From Streptomyces pacificus (GTDB lineage: Bacteria; Actinomycetota; Actinomycetes; Streptomycetales; Streptomycetaceae), in the NCBI RefSeq assembly GCF_011766325.1, contig NZ_BLLG01000010.1, forward strand, positions 124,001-188,000: a stretch of DNA of 64,000 nt, read 5' to 3'. Below are positions 39,469 to 47,925 of this stretch, in pieces. Position 1 is the first letter of the stretch, and each line of letters opens with the position of its first letter. The position numbers were made by a program, and so were the translations under genes. The notes under the pieces are model-generated. The model saw only the letters and a program-made list of their open reading frames with translations, was not told the DNA's origin and searched no databases.

Positions 39469-41388
39469 CTACAGAGCGCGCGTCAGCCGCTCGGTGAGCA
39501 GCCGGGCGAAGCGCGCCGGGTCGGACAGGTCGCCTCCTTCGGCGAGCAGCGCGCTGCCGTATACCAGTTCGGCGATCTCCGCCAGCGCGGGGTCGTCGGC
39601 GTCGGCCTCGTGTGCCGTACGCAGGGCGGTGATCAGCGGGTGTGCGGGGTTGAGTTCCAGGGTCCGCTTCACGGTGGGCAGCTGCTGTCCCATCGCCCGG
39701 TACATCTTCTCCAGGGTCGGCGTCACATCATGGGCCTCGCCGACGATGCACGCCGCCGAGGTCGTCAGGCGTGACGACAGGCGAACCTGCTTGACCTGCT
39801 CGGACAGGGTGGTGGTCAGCCACGGCAGCAGGGCTGCGAAGTCCTGCTCCCGCTTGGCCTTCTCGGCTTCGGCCTCCTGGTCGTCGCCGGGGGCCGCGTC
39901 GAGGTCGACCTGGCCCTTGGCGATGGACTGCAGCCGGTGGCCGTCGAAGGCCGGGACCCGGTCCACCCACACCTCGTCGACGGGGTCGGTGAGGATCAGG
40001 ACCTCGTACCCCTTGGCGGCGAAGGCCTCCATGTGCGGGGAGTTCTCCACCATCGCGCGGGTCTCGCCGGTCAGGTAGTAGATCGCGTCCTGACCGTCCT
40101 TCATCCGCTCGACGTACTCGCGCAGCGTGGTCGTCTTCTCCGGGTCGTGCGTGGAGGCGGCCGACACCAGCTCAAGCAGGGCCTCGGTGTTGTCCGTGTC
40201 CTCGACCAGGCCCTCCTTCAGCGCCCGGCCGAACTGCTCCCACACCTTCGCGTAGCGCTCGGCGTCCTTGGACTGCATGTCCTTGATGGCGCCGAGGACC
40301 TTCTTGACCAGGCGCCGGCGTACGCCGCGGATCTGGCGGTCGTGCTGGAGGATCTCGCGGGAGACGTTCAGCGACAGGTCGTGGGCGTCCACGACGCCCT
40401 TGACGAAGCGCAGGTAGTTGGGCATGAGCGCTTCGCAGTCGTCCATGATGAACACCCGCTTGACGTACAGCTGGACGCCGCGCCTGGTCTCCTGGGAGAA
40501 CAGGTCGAAGGGCGCCTGCGAGGGAACGAAGAGCAGCGCCTCGTACTCGAAGGTGCCCTCGGCCCGCATATGGATCGTCTCGGCCGGAGGCAGCCAGTCG
40601 TGGCTGATCTGCTGGTAGAACTCGTTGTACTCGTCCTCGCTCACCTCGGTGCGCGGCCGGGCCCACAGCGCCTTCATCGAGTTGAGCGTGTCGACGTCGC
40701 GGGCGGTCTCGCCCTCGGCGTCGGTGCGCTCGACGGCCATCCGGATCGGCCAGCGGATGAAGTCCGAGTACCGCTTGACGATCTGACGGATCTTCGACTC
40801 GGACAGGTAGTCGGCGAGCCCGTCCTCGCTGTCGACGGGCTTGAGGTGCAGGGTGACCGAGGTGCCCACGGGCAGGCCGTCGACCGCCTGGAGGTCGTAG
40901 GTGCCCTCTCCGTCGGACTCCCACTGGGTACCGGATTCGGTACCGGCCCGCCGGGTGCGCAGGGTGACCCTGTCGGCAACCATGAACGCCGAGTAGAAAC
41001 CGACGCCGAACTGCCCGATCAGGCTCTCGGCGGTGGCGGCGTCCTTGGACTCCTTGATCTTCTCCAGCAGGCCTGCGGTGCCGGACTTGGCGATCGTGCC
41101 GATCAGTTCGACGAGATCGTCCCGGGTCATCCCGATCCCGTTGTCCCGGACGGTCAGCGTGCGGGCTTCCCGGTCGGTCTCCAGGGCGATGTGCAGGTCG
41201 GTGGTGTCGATCTCGGCGAGGCCGGAGTCGGTCAGCGATTCCAGCCTCATCTTGTCCAGTGCGTCGGAGGCGTTGGAGATCAACTCGCGAAGGAAGATGT
41301 CCTTGTTGGAGTAGATCGAGTGAATCACCAGCCGGAGCAACTGGCGGGTCTCGGCCTGGAATTCCAGCGTCTCGACACTGCTACCCAT
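39469..41388 (-). CDS. htpG: Molecular chaperone HtpG (Hsp90 family)
   Basis: A 639-residue Hsp90. The N-terminal ATPase motifs are ELISNASDALDKMRLESL, LTVRDNGIGMTRDDLVELIG and GQFGVGFYSAFMVADRVTL. The middle domain has FDLFSQETRRGVQLYVKRVF and SLNVSREILQ, and a C-terminal dimerisation domain follows. The ATG at 41388 starts MGSSVETLEFQAETRQLLRL, the usual beginning. Its first 8 nt overlap the stop of a small frame upstream on the same strand, which starts from a promoter covered by two RheA-like operators. No HAIR or CIRCE element is seen. It folds client proteins under stress. Confidence 0.96.
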   Translation of the reverse strand: MGSSVETLEFQAETRQLLRLVIHSIYSNKDIFLRELISNASDALDKMRLESLTDSGLAEIDTTDLHIALETDREARTLTVRDNGIGMTRDDLVELIGTIAKSGTAGLLEKIKESKDAATAESLIGQFGVGFYSAFMVADRVTLRTRRAGTESGTQWESDGEGTYDLQAVDGLPVGTSVTLHLKPVDSEDGLADYLSESKIRQIVKRYSDFIRWPIRMAVERTDAEGETARDVDTLNSMKALWARPRTEVSEDEYNEFYQQISHDWLPPAETIHMRAEGTFEYEALLFVPSQAPFDLFSQETRRGVQLYVKRVFIMDDCEALMPNYLRFVKGVVDAHDLSLNVSREILQHDRQIRGVRRRLVKKVLGAIKDMQSKDAERYAKVWEQFGRALKEGLVEDTDNTEALLELVSAASTHDPEKTTTLREYVERMKDGQDAIYYLTGETRAMVENSPHMEAFAAKGYEVLILTDPVDEVWVDRVPAFDGHRLQSIAKGQVDLDAAPGDDQEAEAEKAKREQDFAALLPWLTTTLSEQVKQVRLSSRLTTSAACIVGEAHDVTPTLEKMYRAMGQQLPTVKRTLELNPAHPLITALRTAHEADADDPALAEIAELVYGSALLAEGGDLSDPARFARLLTERLTRAL

Positions 41389-41830
41389 GTGGGGTCTCTT
41401 TCTGTGGGAACGTAAGAAAACTGACTTCCTGCCCCTCCTGAAGGAGGGGGGTCTGCACCCGGCGGTCTGCCGCGGCATGACGGCGGGGGACACCAGGGGG
41501 GCGGGGCGCACCAGGGGGGCGGGCGCCGAGGAAGCGGGCGAGACCGGCCCGGCCGCCGCCCGCGGCGCGGGTGGTACGGACCGGGTCGGCCTCCCGGCGG
41601 GTGGGCCGCTCACCCGGCCGCCGCGGCAGCATCAGGCAGGCCGGCGCCTGCGCGGGACCGGGGCCCTGGCAGGGGCCGGAGCAGGGGCAGGGGCCGGCGG
41701 CATCGGGGAGAGGTTCGCGGGCTTCGCCCAGGACGGCGCCCACCTCGGCAGGGGCCACCCGGGCGCCGGAGGAGGACGCCGGGCCCCGGACGCGGATACG
41801 GGGTGTGCGCGGCCGACCGACCGTGGTCAC
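41381..41830 (-). CDS. Unknown small gene upstream of htpG
   Basis: A 149-residue frame starting at GTG 41830, with GAGGGAGG 5 nt upstream and a strong promoter directly before it. Third codon positions are almost all G or C until close to the end. The protein is Arg/Pro/Ala-rich with a Cys cluster (GPCPCSGPCQGPG near residue 50) and no known domain. Its stop overlaps the htpG start by 8 nt. It is neither an obvious small heat-shock protein nor a recognised regulator. It could be a real operon partner of htpG or a leader frame; base composition alone could produce it. Confidence 0.42.
   Translation of the reverse strand: MTTVGRPRTPRIRVRGPASSSGARVAPAEVGAVLGEAREPLPDAAGPCPCSGPCQGPGPAQAPACLMLPRRPGERPTRREADPVRTTRAAGGGRAGLARFLGARPPGAPRPPGVPRRHAAADRRVQTPLLQEGQEVSFLTFPQKETPHG
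41432..41449. other. 8-bp palindrome upstream of htpG
   Basis: CCCCTCCT-GA-AGGAGGGG is a perfect inverted repeat 45-60 nt before the htpG ATG. On the htpG strand it could form a hairpin; a TTTTCTT run follows 12 nt later. It may be an attenuator between the small frame and htpG. Confidence 0.4.
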
Positions 41831-41847
41831 GGGCACCTCCCTCGGGC

Positions 41848-41892
41848 CGTCATCATATCGATGACATCACGATTGTCATCCATTGGATGACA
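41848..41892. promoter_or_regulatory. Two RheA-type heat-shock operators
   Basis: TGTCATC-CATTG-GATGACA (41874-41892) is a perfect copy of the inverted repeat TGTCATC-N5-GATGACA that I recall as the RheA site before hsp18 in Streptomyces albus. CGTCATC-ATATC-GATGACA (41848-41866) is a second copy with one mismatch, 26 bp away centre to centre. They cover the -35 and -10 boxes of a promoter reading toward htpG. Neither hsp18 nor rheA is recognisable next to them. Confidence 0.65.
41852..41879 (-). promoter_or_regulatory. Strong promoter toward the small frame and htpG
   Basis: On the minus strand ATGACA, a 16-nt spacer and TATGAT match the housekeeping consensus in 10 of 12 positions. Both boxes lie inside the two RheA-like operators, so a bound repressor would exclude polymerase. 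Transcription would start near 41845. Confidence 0.6.
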
Positions 41893-42309
41893 GGCTACAG
41901 CAGTGCCGGTGAAGCGCACAGGCGGCGACTGCCCTGACCCGCCCGCTCCATGCCGCCGGTGGTCGGCGGTAGCTCCCGCGGCGGGCGATGGAGACCCGAC
42001 CGGCCGCGTTCTGGGCGTTCGTGTCGACACCGCGGAGGACACACCGCGAAGGACGCACCGCGGCGTCCCGGCCGAGGCGGCCGCATGGCGGCCTTCCCCC
42101 ACCGGAGCCCCGCGGACCGGGACGAAGCGGGCCGGGGACCGGAAGCAGAGCACGAGGAAGGGCGGCAGGAAGGGCGAGGGGCGTGGCGACGACTCCGCGC
42201 ATCATCCCCCGCGGGCAGCCCCGGGGGGACTGCCCGCGAGGCGACTCCGACGGCTCCCCAGGGCGCAGGGCCCGGCCGTCCGGCACCTCTCCCCGCTGGA
42301 TCGAAGCTC
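41893..42309. other. Gap between the operator pair and the TetR gene
   Basis: No gene is supported. The frame of the TetR gene stays open back to 41903, but that part lacks motifs. A weak plus-strand promoter (TTGTCA at 41873, 17 nt, TACAGC) overlaps the second operator and could be divergent. Confidence 0.4.
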
Positions 42310-42323
42310 TGAACGGTGGTTCA
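42310..42323. promoter_or_regulatory. Probable TetR operator
   Basis: TGAAC-GGTG-GTTCA is a perfect inverted repeat 9 nt before the TetR start codon, the usual place for an autoregulatory site. Confidence 0.5.
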
Positions 42324-42331
42324 CTGGCTCC

Positions 42332-42973
42332 ATGCCCTATCGCAAACCGCCCGCCGTCGAGACCCGTCTGGCCGCCGCCCGGGAGCACCTGGTCGAGCAG
42401 GCCACATCCGTGGTCGCCGACGCCGGGTGGGTGAACGCCTCCGTCACCGCGGTCGCCGCCGCAGCCGGCATGTCCGTCGGCTCCGTCTACCAGCACTTCC
42501 CCTCGAAGCAGGCACTGGCGGTCGAGGTGTTCCGCCGGGCGTCGGGCCACGAGGTCGACGTACTCGGCGAGGTGCTGCGAGAGGGCAGCGGTGACGCGGT
42601 GGAGCGGCTGGCCCTCGGTGTCGGTGTCTTCGCCCGCCGGGCCATGGAACGCCGCGGGCTGGCCCACGCACTGCTCGCCGCACCGGCCGAACCGGCCGTC
42701 GGCCGGGAGCGCCTGGAGTTCCGGCGCCGCTACCGCGCCCTGTTCGCCGAGATCGTCAGGGAGGGCGTCGACACCGGGCTGCTCCCCCGCCAGGACCCGG
42801 AGATCACCGCGGCCGCCCTGACCGGCGCCATCGGCGAGGTGCTGGTGGACCCGCTCGCCACGCCGGCGGAAGGCCCCGAGGCCGGCCGGCTGGTGGACGG
42901 ACTGGTGGCGATGTCCCTTCGCTGCGCCGGCGCCACGCGCAGCACACCGACTGCCGTGGAGGACTCCCCATGA
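42332..42973 (+). CDS. TetR family transcriptional regulator
   Basis: A 213-residue repressor. The N-terminal helix-turn-helix is VNASVTAVAAAAGMSVGSVYQHFPSKQAL-like at residues 35-65; the rest is the helical ligand domain. The start is set at the ATG just before MPYRKPP, with an inverted repeat directly upstream; no ribosome-binding site is seen. Its stop overlaps the start of an AidB-like acyl-CoA dehydrogenase gene by 4 nt (ATGA), so it probably controls that gene and itself. The ligand is unknown, possibly an acyl-CoA or an alkylating agent. Confidence 0.87.
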   Translation: MPYRKPPAVETRLAAAREHLVEQATSVVADAGWVNASVTAVAAAAGMSVGSVYQHFPSKQALAVEVFRRASGHEVDVLGEVLREGSGDAVERLALGVGVFARRAMERRGLAHALLAAPAEPAVGRERLEFRRRYRALFAEIVREGVDTGLLPRQDPEITAAALTGAIGEVLVDPLATPAEGPEAGRLVDGLVAMSLRCAGATRSTPTAVEDSP

Positions 42974-44646
42974 CCGCGACCGCGGACCCGAACCCGCGCG
43001 GTGAGCCCACCGCCCCTACGCACGCGGTGACCAACCAGCCGCCGCCGCTCGTCGGCCACGACGTCGCCGACGACCCCGTCCTGCTGGAGGGACTGCGGCG
43101 CGAGGGCGGCGGATGGTACGCGGACGACCTGCACCGCCTCGGCCGGCTCGCCGGGTCGGAGCAGGTCCTGCGCTGGGCCGAGGAGGCCAATCGCCACGGG
43201 CCCGAGCTGCGTACCCACGACCGCTACGGCAACCGGATCGACGAGGTCGACTTCCACCCCTCGTACCACTCGCTGATGGAGGTGGCCATCGGCGAGGGCC
43301 TGGGCGGGGCGCCCTGGGCGGACGGCCGGCCGGGAGCGCACGTCGCCCGTGCGGCGGGCTTCATGGTGTGGAGCTCGGCCGAGCAGGGCCACGGCTGCCC
43401 GGTGTCCATGACCTACGCCGCAGTCCCGGCACTGCGGTCGGCTCCCGAACTCGCCGAGGTCTACGAGCCGCTGCTGACCAGCCGGGTGTACGACCCCGGC
43501 CTGCGGGAGCCCGGGAGCAAGCGGGGCCTGCTCGCCGGTATGGGCATGACCGAGAAGCAGGGCGGCACGGATGTGCGCGCCAACACGACGGCGGCCACCG
43601 AGCGACCGGACGGCAGCTGGCGGCTGCGCGGGCACAAGTGGTTCACCAGCGCACCGATGAACGACCTGTTCCTGGTCCTCGCCCAGGCGCCGGGAGGGCT
43701 CTCCTGCTTCCTGGTGCCCCGGGTGCTGCCGGACGGCTCGCGCAACACCTTCCGCATCCAGCGGCTGAAGGACAAGCTCGGCAACCGCAGCAACGCCAGC
43801 AGCGAGCCGGAGTTCGACGGCACCGTCGCCTGGCTGGTGGGCCGCGAGGGGCAGGGGGTCCGGACCATCATCGACATGGTCACCATGACCCGGCTCGACT
43901 GCATCCTGGGGTCGGCGTCGGGGATCCGCACGGCGCTGGCGCAGGCCGCGCACCATGTGCGCCACCGGGCCGTGTTCGGCGCCAAGCTGATCGACCAGCC
44001 GCTCATGCGGAACGTGGTCGCCGATCTGGGGCTGGAGTCGGAGGCGGCGACGACACTCGCGCTCCGGGTCGCAGGCGCGGCGGACCGGGCGCAGCGCGGT
44101 GACGCGCGGGAGCGGGCCTTCCTGCGGCTGGCCACGGCCGTCGGGAAGTACTGGGTCCCCAAGCGGCAGCCCGCAGCGGTCGCGGAAGCACTGGAGTGCC
44201 TGGGCGGCAACGGCTACGACGAGGCCTCGGGCATGCCCCGGCTCTACCGTGAGGCTCCGCTCAACGGAATCTGGGAAGGCTCGGGCAACGTCAACGCCCT
44301 CGATGTGCTGCGTGCGCTCGACCGCGAGCCGGAGTCCCTCGAAGTCTTCCGGGCGGAGGTCGAGGCGGCCGCGGGCGCTGACCGGCGGCTGGACGAGGCA
44401 TGGCGCGCGCTGCGCGGCGAACTGACGTCCACCGCCGACGCCGAACTGCGTGCCCGGCGGCTGGTCGAGCGCCTCGCCCTGGTGCTGCAGGGCGCCCTCC
44501 TCGTCCGCTGCGCACCGCCCGCGGTGGCCGACGCCTTCTGCGCCTCCCGCCTGGGCGGCGACACGGGTTTCGCCTTCGGCACCCTGCCCCCGGCGGCCGA
44601 TCTGACGGGGATCATCGGCCGGGTCCCGGGTGGTGCGGCGCACTGA
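42970..44646 (+). CDS. AidB-like acyl-CoA dehydrogenase family protein
   Basis: A 558-residue flavoprotein of the acyl-CoA dehydrogenase fold, of AidB length. Signatures are GMGMTEKQGGTDVRANTTAA, RLRGHKWFTSAPMNDLFLVL, GGLSCFLVPRVLPDG, and ALECLGGNGYDEASGMPRLY. The HKWFTSAPM and GNRSNASSE segments resemble AidB, which in E. coli is induced by alkylating agents and binds DNA and FAD. The true substrate here is unknown. It is translationally coupled to the TetR gene. A weak hairpin (44664-44681) follows the stop. Confidence 0.87.
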   Translation: MTATADPNPRGEPTAPTHAVTNQPPPLVGHDVADDPVLLEGLRREGGGWYADDLHRLGRLAGSEQVLRWAEEANRHGPELRTHDRYGNRIDEVDFHPSYHSLMEVAIGEGLGGAPWADGRPGAHVARAAGFMVWSSAEQGHGCPVSMTYAAVPALRSAPELAEVYEPLLTSRVYDPGLREPGSKRGLLAGMGMTEKQGGTDVRANTTAATERPDGSWRLRGHKWFTSAPMNDLFLVLAQAPGGLSCFLVPRVLPDGSRNTFRIQRLKDKLGNRSNASSEPEFDGTVAWLVGREGQGVRTIIDMVTMTRLDCILGSASGIRTALAQAAHHVRHRAVFGAKLIDQPLMRNVVADLGLESEAATTLALRVAGAADRAQRGDARERAFLRLATAVGKYWVPKRQPAAVAEALECLGGNGYDEASGMPRLYREAPLNGIWEGSGNVNALDVLRALDREPESLEVFRAEVEAAAGADRRLDEAWRALRGELTSTADAELRARRLVERLALVLQGALLVRCAPPAVADAFCASRLGGDTGFAFGTLPPAADLTGIIGRVPGGAAH

Positions 44647-44663
44647 CATTCGGGCTCTGTGCG

Positions 44664-44681
44664 CCCGGTCCGCGAACCGGG
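44664..44681 (+). terminator. Weak hairpin after the AidB-like gene
   Basis: CCCGGT-N6-ACCGGG lies 18 nt after the stop. The stem is only 6 bp, though GC-rich. Confidence 0.35.
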
Positions 44682-44921
44682 GCACGCACCGCGGGACCGC
44701 GGGCCGAACAGCGTGGAACGCGAGTCCCGGCCTTGCTCACACCCTGGGCGCCACACGCGTCCGGCGGTGACAGGGCGGCCGGTTCGCCCGGGGTGACGGT
44801 GGGCTGTCGGTGCCTGGGGCGGGAACGCATCCCGGCGGCCGCCCCCGGCTCCCGGCCGAGCAGGACGAGAACGCCACCGGCCCAGCGGCGTCCTGCGGAC
44901 CGCCGGCCGCCGTGGGGACCA

Positions 44922-46166
44922 TCACCGCGTCGGTCGCCGCAGCGACTCCTCCGGCGGCCGCTCGCGCAGCGCACCGTACGCGAGGAAGTAGGCCGGGAGC
45001 CGGCGGAACCGGCGGGAGGTGGTCACGAACGCGGCCAGGCGCCTGGCCGGTTCCGGGTTGCCGAAGGCGGGTTCCCCGGCCAGCAGCGGCCCGATGACCC
45101 TGGCGTGGGCGACGCGCTGGAGAGCCTGCGTCCCCGCGGTGGTGGGCCATCGGCGGCGCTGGACACGGCGTACATCGGCGAGGCCCACCCGGCCCTCGCC
45201 CAGGGGACGCACAAGATGGCGGGCGGCGGCCACCGCGTCCTCGACGGCGAGGTTGATGCCGATGCCGAAGACCGGTGACATGGCATGGGCGGCGTCGCCG
45301 ATGCACAGCAGCCCCGGGCGGTGCCAGCGCCGCAACCGGTCGAGCCGGACGTCGAGCAGCTTCACGTCGTCCCAGGAGGTGAGCGCGTGCGCCCGGTCGG
45401 AGAGCCATGGGGTCGCGGAGGTGAACCGGTCCATGAACCGCTCCAGGCCCTGCGCGCGGAGCCGGGCGTCGCCGCCCTTGGGGATCAGTGCGGCGATCTG
45501 CCAGTAGTCGCCGCGGTCGATCAGTGCGCTGAGGAACCTGTCGCCGACCCCTCCCACCAGCCCGCTCGGGTCGCCCTCACGCCGGGGCAACCTGAACCAC
45601 CACGCGTCCATCGGGCAGTCGAAGCTCTTCAGACCGAGTTCGGGCAGCGCCCTCGCGATCGAGCCCCGGCCGTCGCATGCGACGGTGAGGGTGGCCCGCA
45701 GTTCGCCCTCGCGCCCGTCGGAGGTGCGGTACCGGACGCCGTTGACCCGTCCGCGCTCCGAGAGGAAGGACATCGCCTCCGTGTTCATCCGGACGGAAAA
45801 GGACGATTCCCGGCCGGCCTCGTCCGCGAGGAGGTCGAGCAGGTCCCACTGGGGCACCATCGCGATGTAGGCGTACCTGCCGCCGAGAGCCCCGATGTCC
45901 CCCACCGTGATCAGGGAACGGCCCGGTCCGACGGGGAGCTGCACCGTGGTCACCCGGCGCTGCGGCAGCCGGGCGAACCGCTCGGCCAGGCCCAGGTCGT
46001 CGAGCAGGGCCAGAGTGGAGGGGTGCACGGTGTCACCGCGGAAGTCACGCAGGAAGTCGCCGTGCTTCTCCAGCACGGTGACGTCCACCCCGGCCCTGGC
46101 CAGCAGCAGGCCGAGGACCATCCCCGCAGGTCCGCCGCCCACCACACAGCAGGTGGTCCGCTCCAT
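44922..46166 (-). CDS. FAD-dependent aromatic-ring-type monooxygenase
   Basis: A 414-residue class A flavoprotein hydroxylase. The FAD motif CCVVGGGPAGMVLGLLLARA begins near residue 5. The DG motif is ATLTVACDGRGSIARA and the GD motif GLLCIGDAAHAMSPVFGIGI. It probably hydroxylates an aromatic or polyketide-like substrate with NAD(P)H and oxygen. AAGGAG precedes the ATG at 46166. It is divergent from a cytochrome P450 gene across a 217-nt region with a 10-bp repeat array, so the two oxidases may share control and pathway. Confidence 0.9.
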   Translation of the reverse strand: MERTTCCVVGGGPAGMVLGLLLARAGVDVTVLEKHGDFLRDFRGDTVHPSTLALLDDLGLAERFARLPQRRVTTVQLPVGPGRSLITVGDIGALGGRYAYIAMVPQWDLLDLLADEAGRESSFSVRMNTEAMSFLSERGRVNGVRYRTSDGREGELRATLTVACDGRGSIARALPELGLKSFDCPMDAWWFRLPRREGDPSGLVGGVGDRFLSALIDRGDYWQIAALIPKGGDARLRAQGLERFMDRFTSATPWLSDRAHALTSWDDVKLLDVRLDRLRRWHRPGLLCIGDAAHAMSPVFGIGINLAVEDAVAAARHLVRPLGEGRVGLADVRRVQRRRWPTTAGTQALQRVAHARVIGPLLAGEPAFGNPEPARRLAAFVTTSRRFRRLPAYFLAYGALRERPPEESLRRPTR

Positions 46167-46226
46167 GGCATCTGCTCCTTCCCTTGACATCCGGTGGCGG
46201 GCCGATGGGGTGGGACAGCCTTGGAC

Positions 46227-46296
46227 GGCACACGGCGGCACACGGCGGCACACAGCGGCACACAGCGGCACTCGGCGGCCCAGGACGGCACGCAAC
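46227..46296. repeat. 10-bp phased repeat array in a divergent promoter region
   Basis: GGCACACGGC and close variants repeat five times without gaps (46227-46276), with degenerate copies to 46296. The 10-bp period places each copy on the same DNA face. The array lies between the monooxygenase and P450 starts. Confidence 0.7.
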
Positions 46297-46302
46297 GGTA
46301 CT

Positions 46303-46312
46303 CCGATATCGG
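46303..46312. promoter_or_regulatory. CCGATATCGG palindrome upstream of the P450 gene
   Basis: A perfect 10-bp palindrome in an AT-rich patch, followed by GGGATATAC, which may hold the P450 -10 box. It is a candidate regulator site shared by the divergent oxidase genes. Confidence 0.35.
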
Positions 46313-46383
46313 TGACAATGGGATATACAACCCCAGGCAGGATGTCTGCGGCACGGGGGCCCTGCCGCAACCCGGGAGGCAAT

Positions 46384-47724
46384 ATGAGCGAGCAGCCGGT
46401 CCTTCTGCCCTACACCGACCCGGCCTTCGTCGCGGATCCGTTCCCGCTCTACCGCCGGCTGCGCGAGGAGGGACCGGTGCGCCGGGCCGTGCTCGCCGGC
46501 GGCGTGGAGGCCTGGCTGGTCACCCGCCACGAAGACGGCCTCGCGGCCTTGTCGGACTCTCGGCTGAGCAGCGACGTCCGCGATGCCTCGGACCCGCGGC
46601 TGATGCGGCAACTGCCCTCGACGGAGCGCGAGTCGATGGTGAGCAACATGCTGCGCACCGACCCGCCCGACCACACCCGGCTGCGCCGGCTGGTCTCGAA
46701 GGCGTTCACCGCGCGCCGGGTGGCGCAGATGCGGCCGAGGATCCAGGAGATCGCCGACCGGCTGGTCGACGGCCTGCTGCCCGCCGGGCGGGCGGAACTC
46801 GTCGAGGACTTCGCGCTGCCGCTCCCGGTCACCGTCATCAGCGAACTCCTGGGCGTCCCGGTGGACGACCGGCACGCGTTCCAGCGGTGGACCGACGACA
46901 TACTGCTGCGCCGGGCGGAGATGCCGGACCCGGCGGTGGTGGACGCGGCGTGGCAGCGCATGCGGGCCTATCTGACGGGGCTCGTCGCGCAGAAGCGTGC
47001 CCGGGCGGGGGACGATGTGCTCAGCGCGCTCATCGCCGCCCGCGACGAGGAGCAGCGGCTCGACGAGGACGAGCTCATCGCCATGGTCTTCCTGCTGCTC
47101 GTCGCCGGGTACATCACGACGGTCAATCTGATCGGCAGCGGTGTCGCGGCACTGCTCGCCCACCCTGACCAGCTGGCGCTGCTGCGGGACGACCCGGAAC
47201 TGCTGCCCGGGGCGATCGAGGAGTTCCTGCGGTACGACGGGCCCGTCAGCCCCGGAATCGCGAGGTTCGCGCGCGAGGATGTCGAGATCGCGGGCGTGCC
47301 GGTGCCGCGCGGCGCGACGGTGCTGATCGCGTCTGCCATCGCCGACCGCGACCCGTCCCGTTTCCCCGACCCGGACCGGCTGGACATCGCCCGGCGTGAC
47401 AACGCGCACCTCGCCTTCGGCCACGGGATCCACTACTGCCTGGGGGCGCCGCTGGCCAGGTTGGAGGGCCAGATCGCCATCGGCACCGTGCTGCGGCGCC
47501 TGCCGGACCTCGTGCTGGCCGTGCCACCGGAGGAACTCGACTGGCGACTGGGCGGGCTGCGCGGTCCCACCCGGCTGCCGGTGACGTTCACCGCCGCGGA
47601 CGGACACCGCGCAGGCCCCCCTCGGGGAGGGCCTGAGGAAGGCGCTGGCGCTGCGGGAGAAGCTCAGGGCAGGGAGGCCCCCCGGTCCGCCCCTGGCGAG
47701 GTCGCGCCGTTCGGCACGGGCTGA
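46384..47724 (+). CDS. Cytochrome P450 (CYP107-like)
   Basis: A 446-residue soluble P450. The heme loop FGHGIHYCLGAPLARLEGQI has the axial Cys at residue 352. The ExxR motif is in AIEEFLRYDGPV, and MLRTDPPDHTRLRRLVSKAF is the usual C-helix region. The I-helix reads VAGYITT (residues 240-246) where most bacterial P450s have AGxET(T); the acidic residue before the Thr is Ile here. This may alter proton delivery or substrate type. GGGAGG lies 4 nt before the ATG. About 40 residues after the core are Gly/Pro/Ala-rich. Its neighbour is a flavin monooxygenase; the substrate is unknown. Confidence 0.92.
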   Translation: MSEQPVLLPYTDPAFVADPFPLYRRLREEGPVRRAVLAGGVEAWLVTRHEDGLAALSDSRLSSDVRDASDPRLMRQLPSTERESMVSNMLRTDPPDHTRLRRLVSKAFTARRVAQMRPRIQEIADRLVDGLLPAGRAELVEDFALPLPVTVISELLGVPVDDRHAFQRWTDDILLRRAEMPDPAVVDAAWQRMRAYLTGLVAQKRARAGDDVLSALIAARDEEQRLDEDELIAMVFLLLVAGYITTVNLIGSGVAALLAHPDQLALLRDDPELLPGAIEEFLRYDGPVSPGIARFAREDVEIAGVPVPRGATVLIASAIADRDPSRFPDPDRLDIARRDNAHLAFGHGIHYCLGAPLARLEGQIAIGTVLRRLPDLVLAVPPEELDWRLGGLRGPTRLPVTFTAADGHRAGPPRGGPEEGAGAAGEAQGREAPRSAPGEVAPFGTG

Positions 47725-47925
47725 CCGGCCGACGGGCCGTGGACCCCGGTGGGAGCCCGCACCCCGGCGGCCGAGCGGTGGACCGGCGGTCACCGGCCTG
47801 GAGGGTTGGCGATCGCGCCCCGGGCTGCCCGCACACGGATCATGTCACCGGCGAACGGTGGGCCGGAGCGCACGGATGGAGGGGCGCGCCCGGGAGGCGC
47901 GGCGCCCGGCGGGCACGCGACTGCC

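Noticed and set aside
41903..42331. N-terminal extension of the TetR gene back to the operator pair, or a divergent rheA
   Set aside because: Arg/Pro-rich composition with no motif and no family start; I cannot recognise RheA there.
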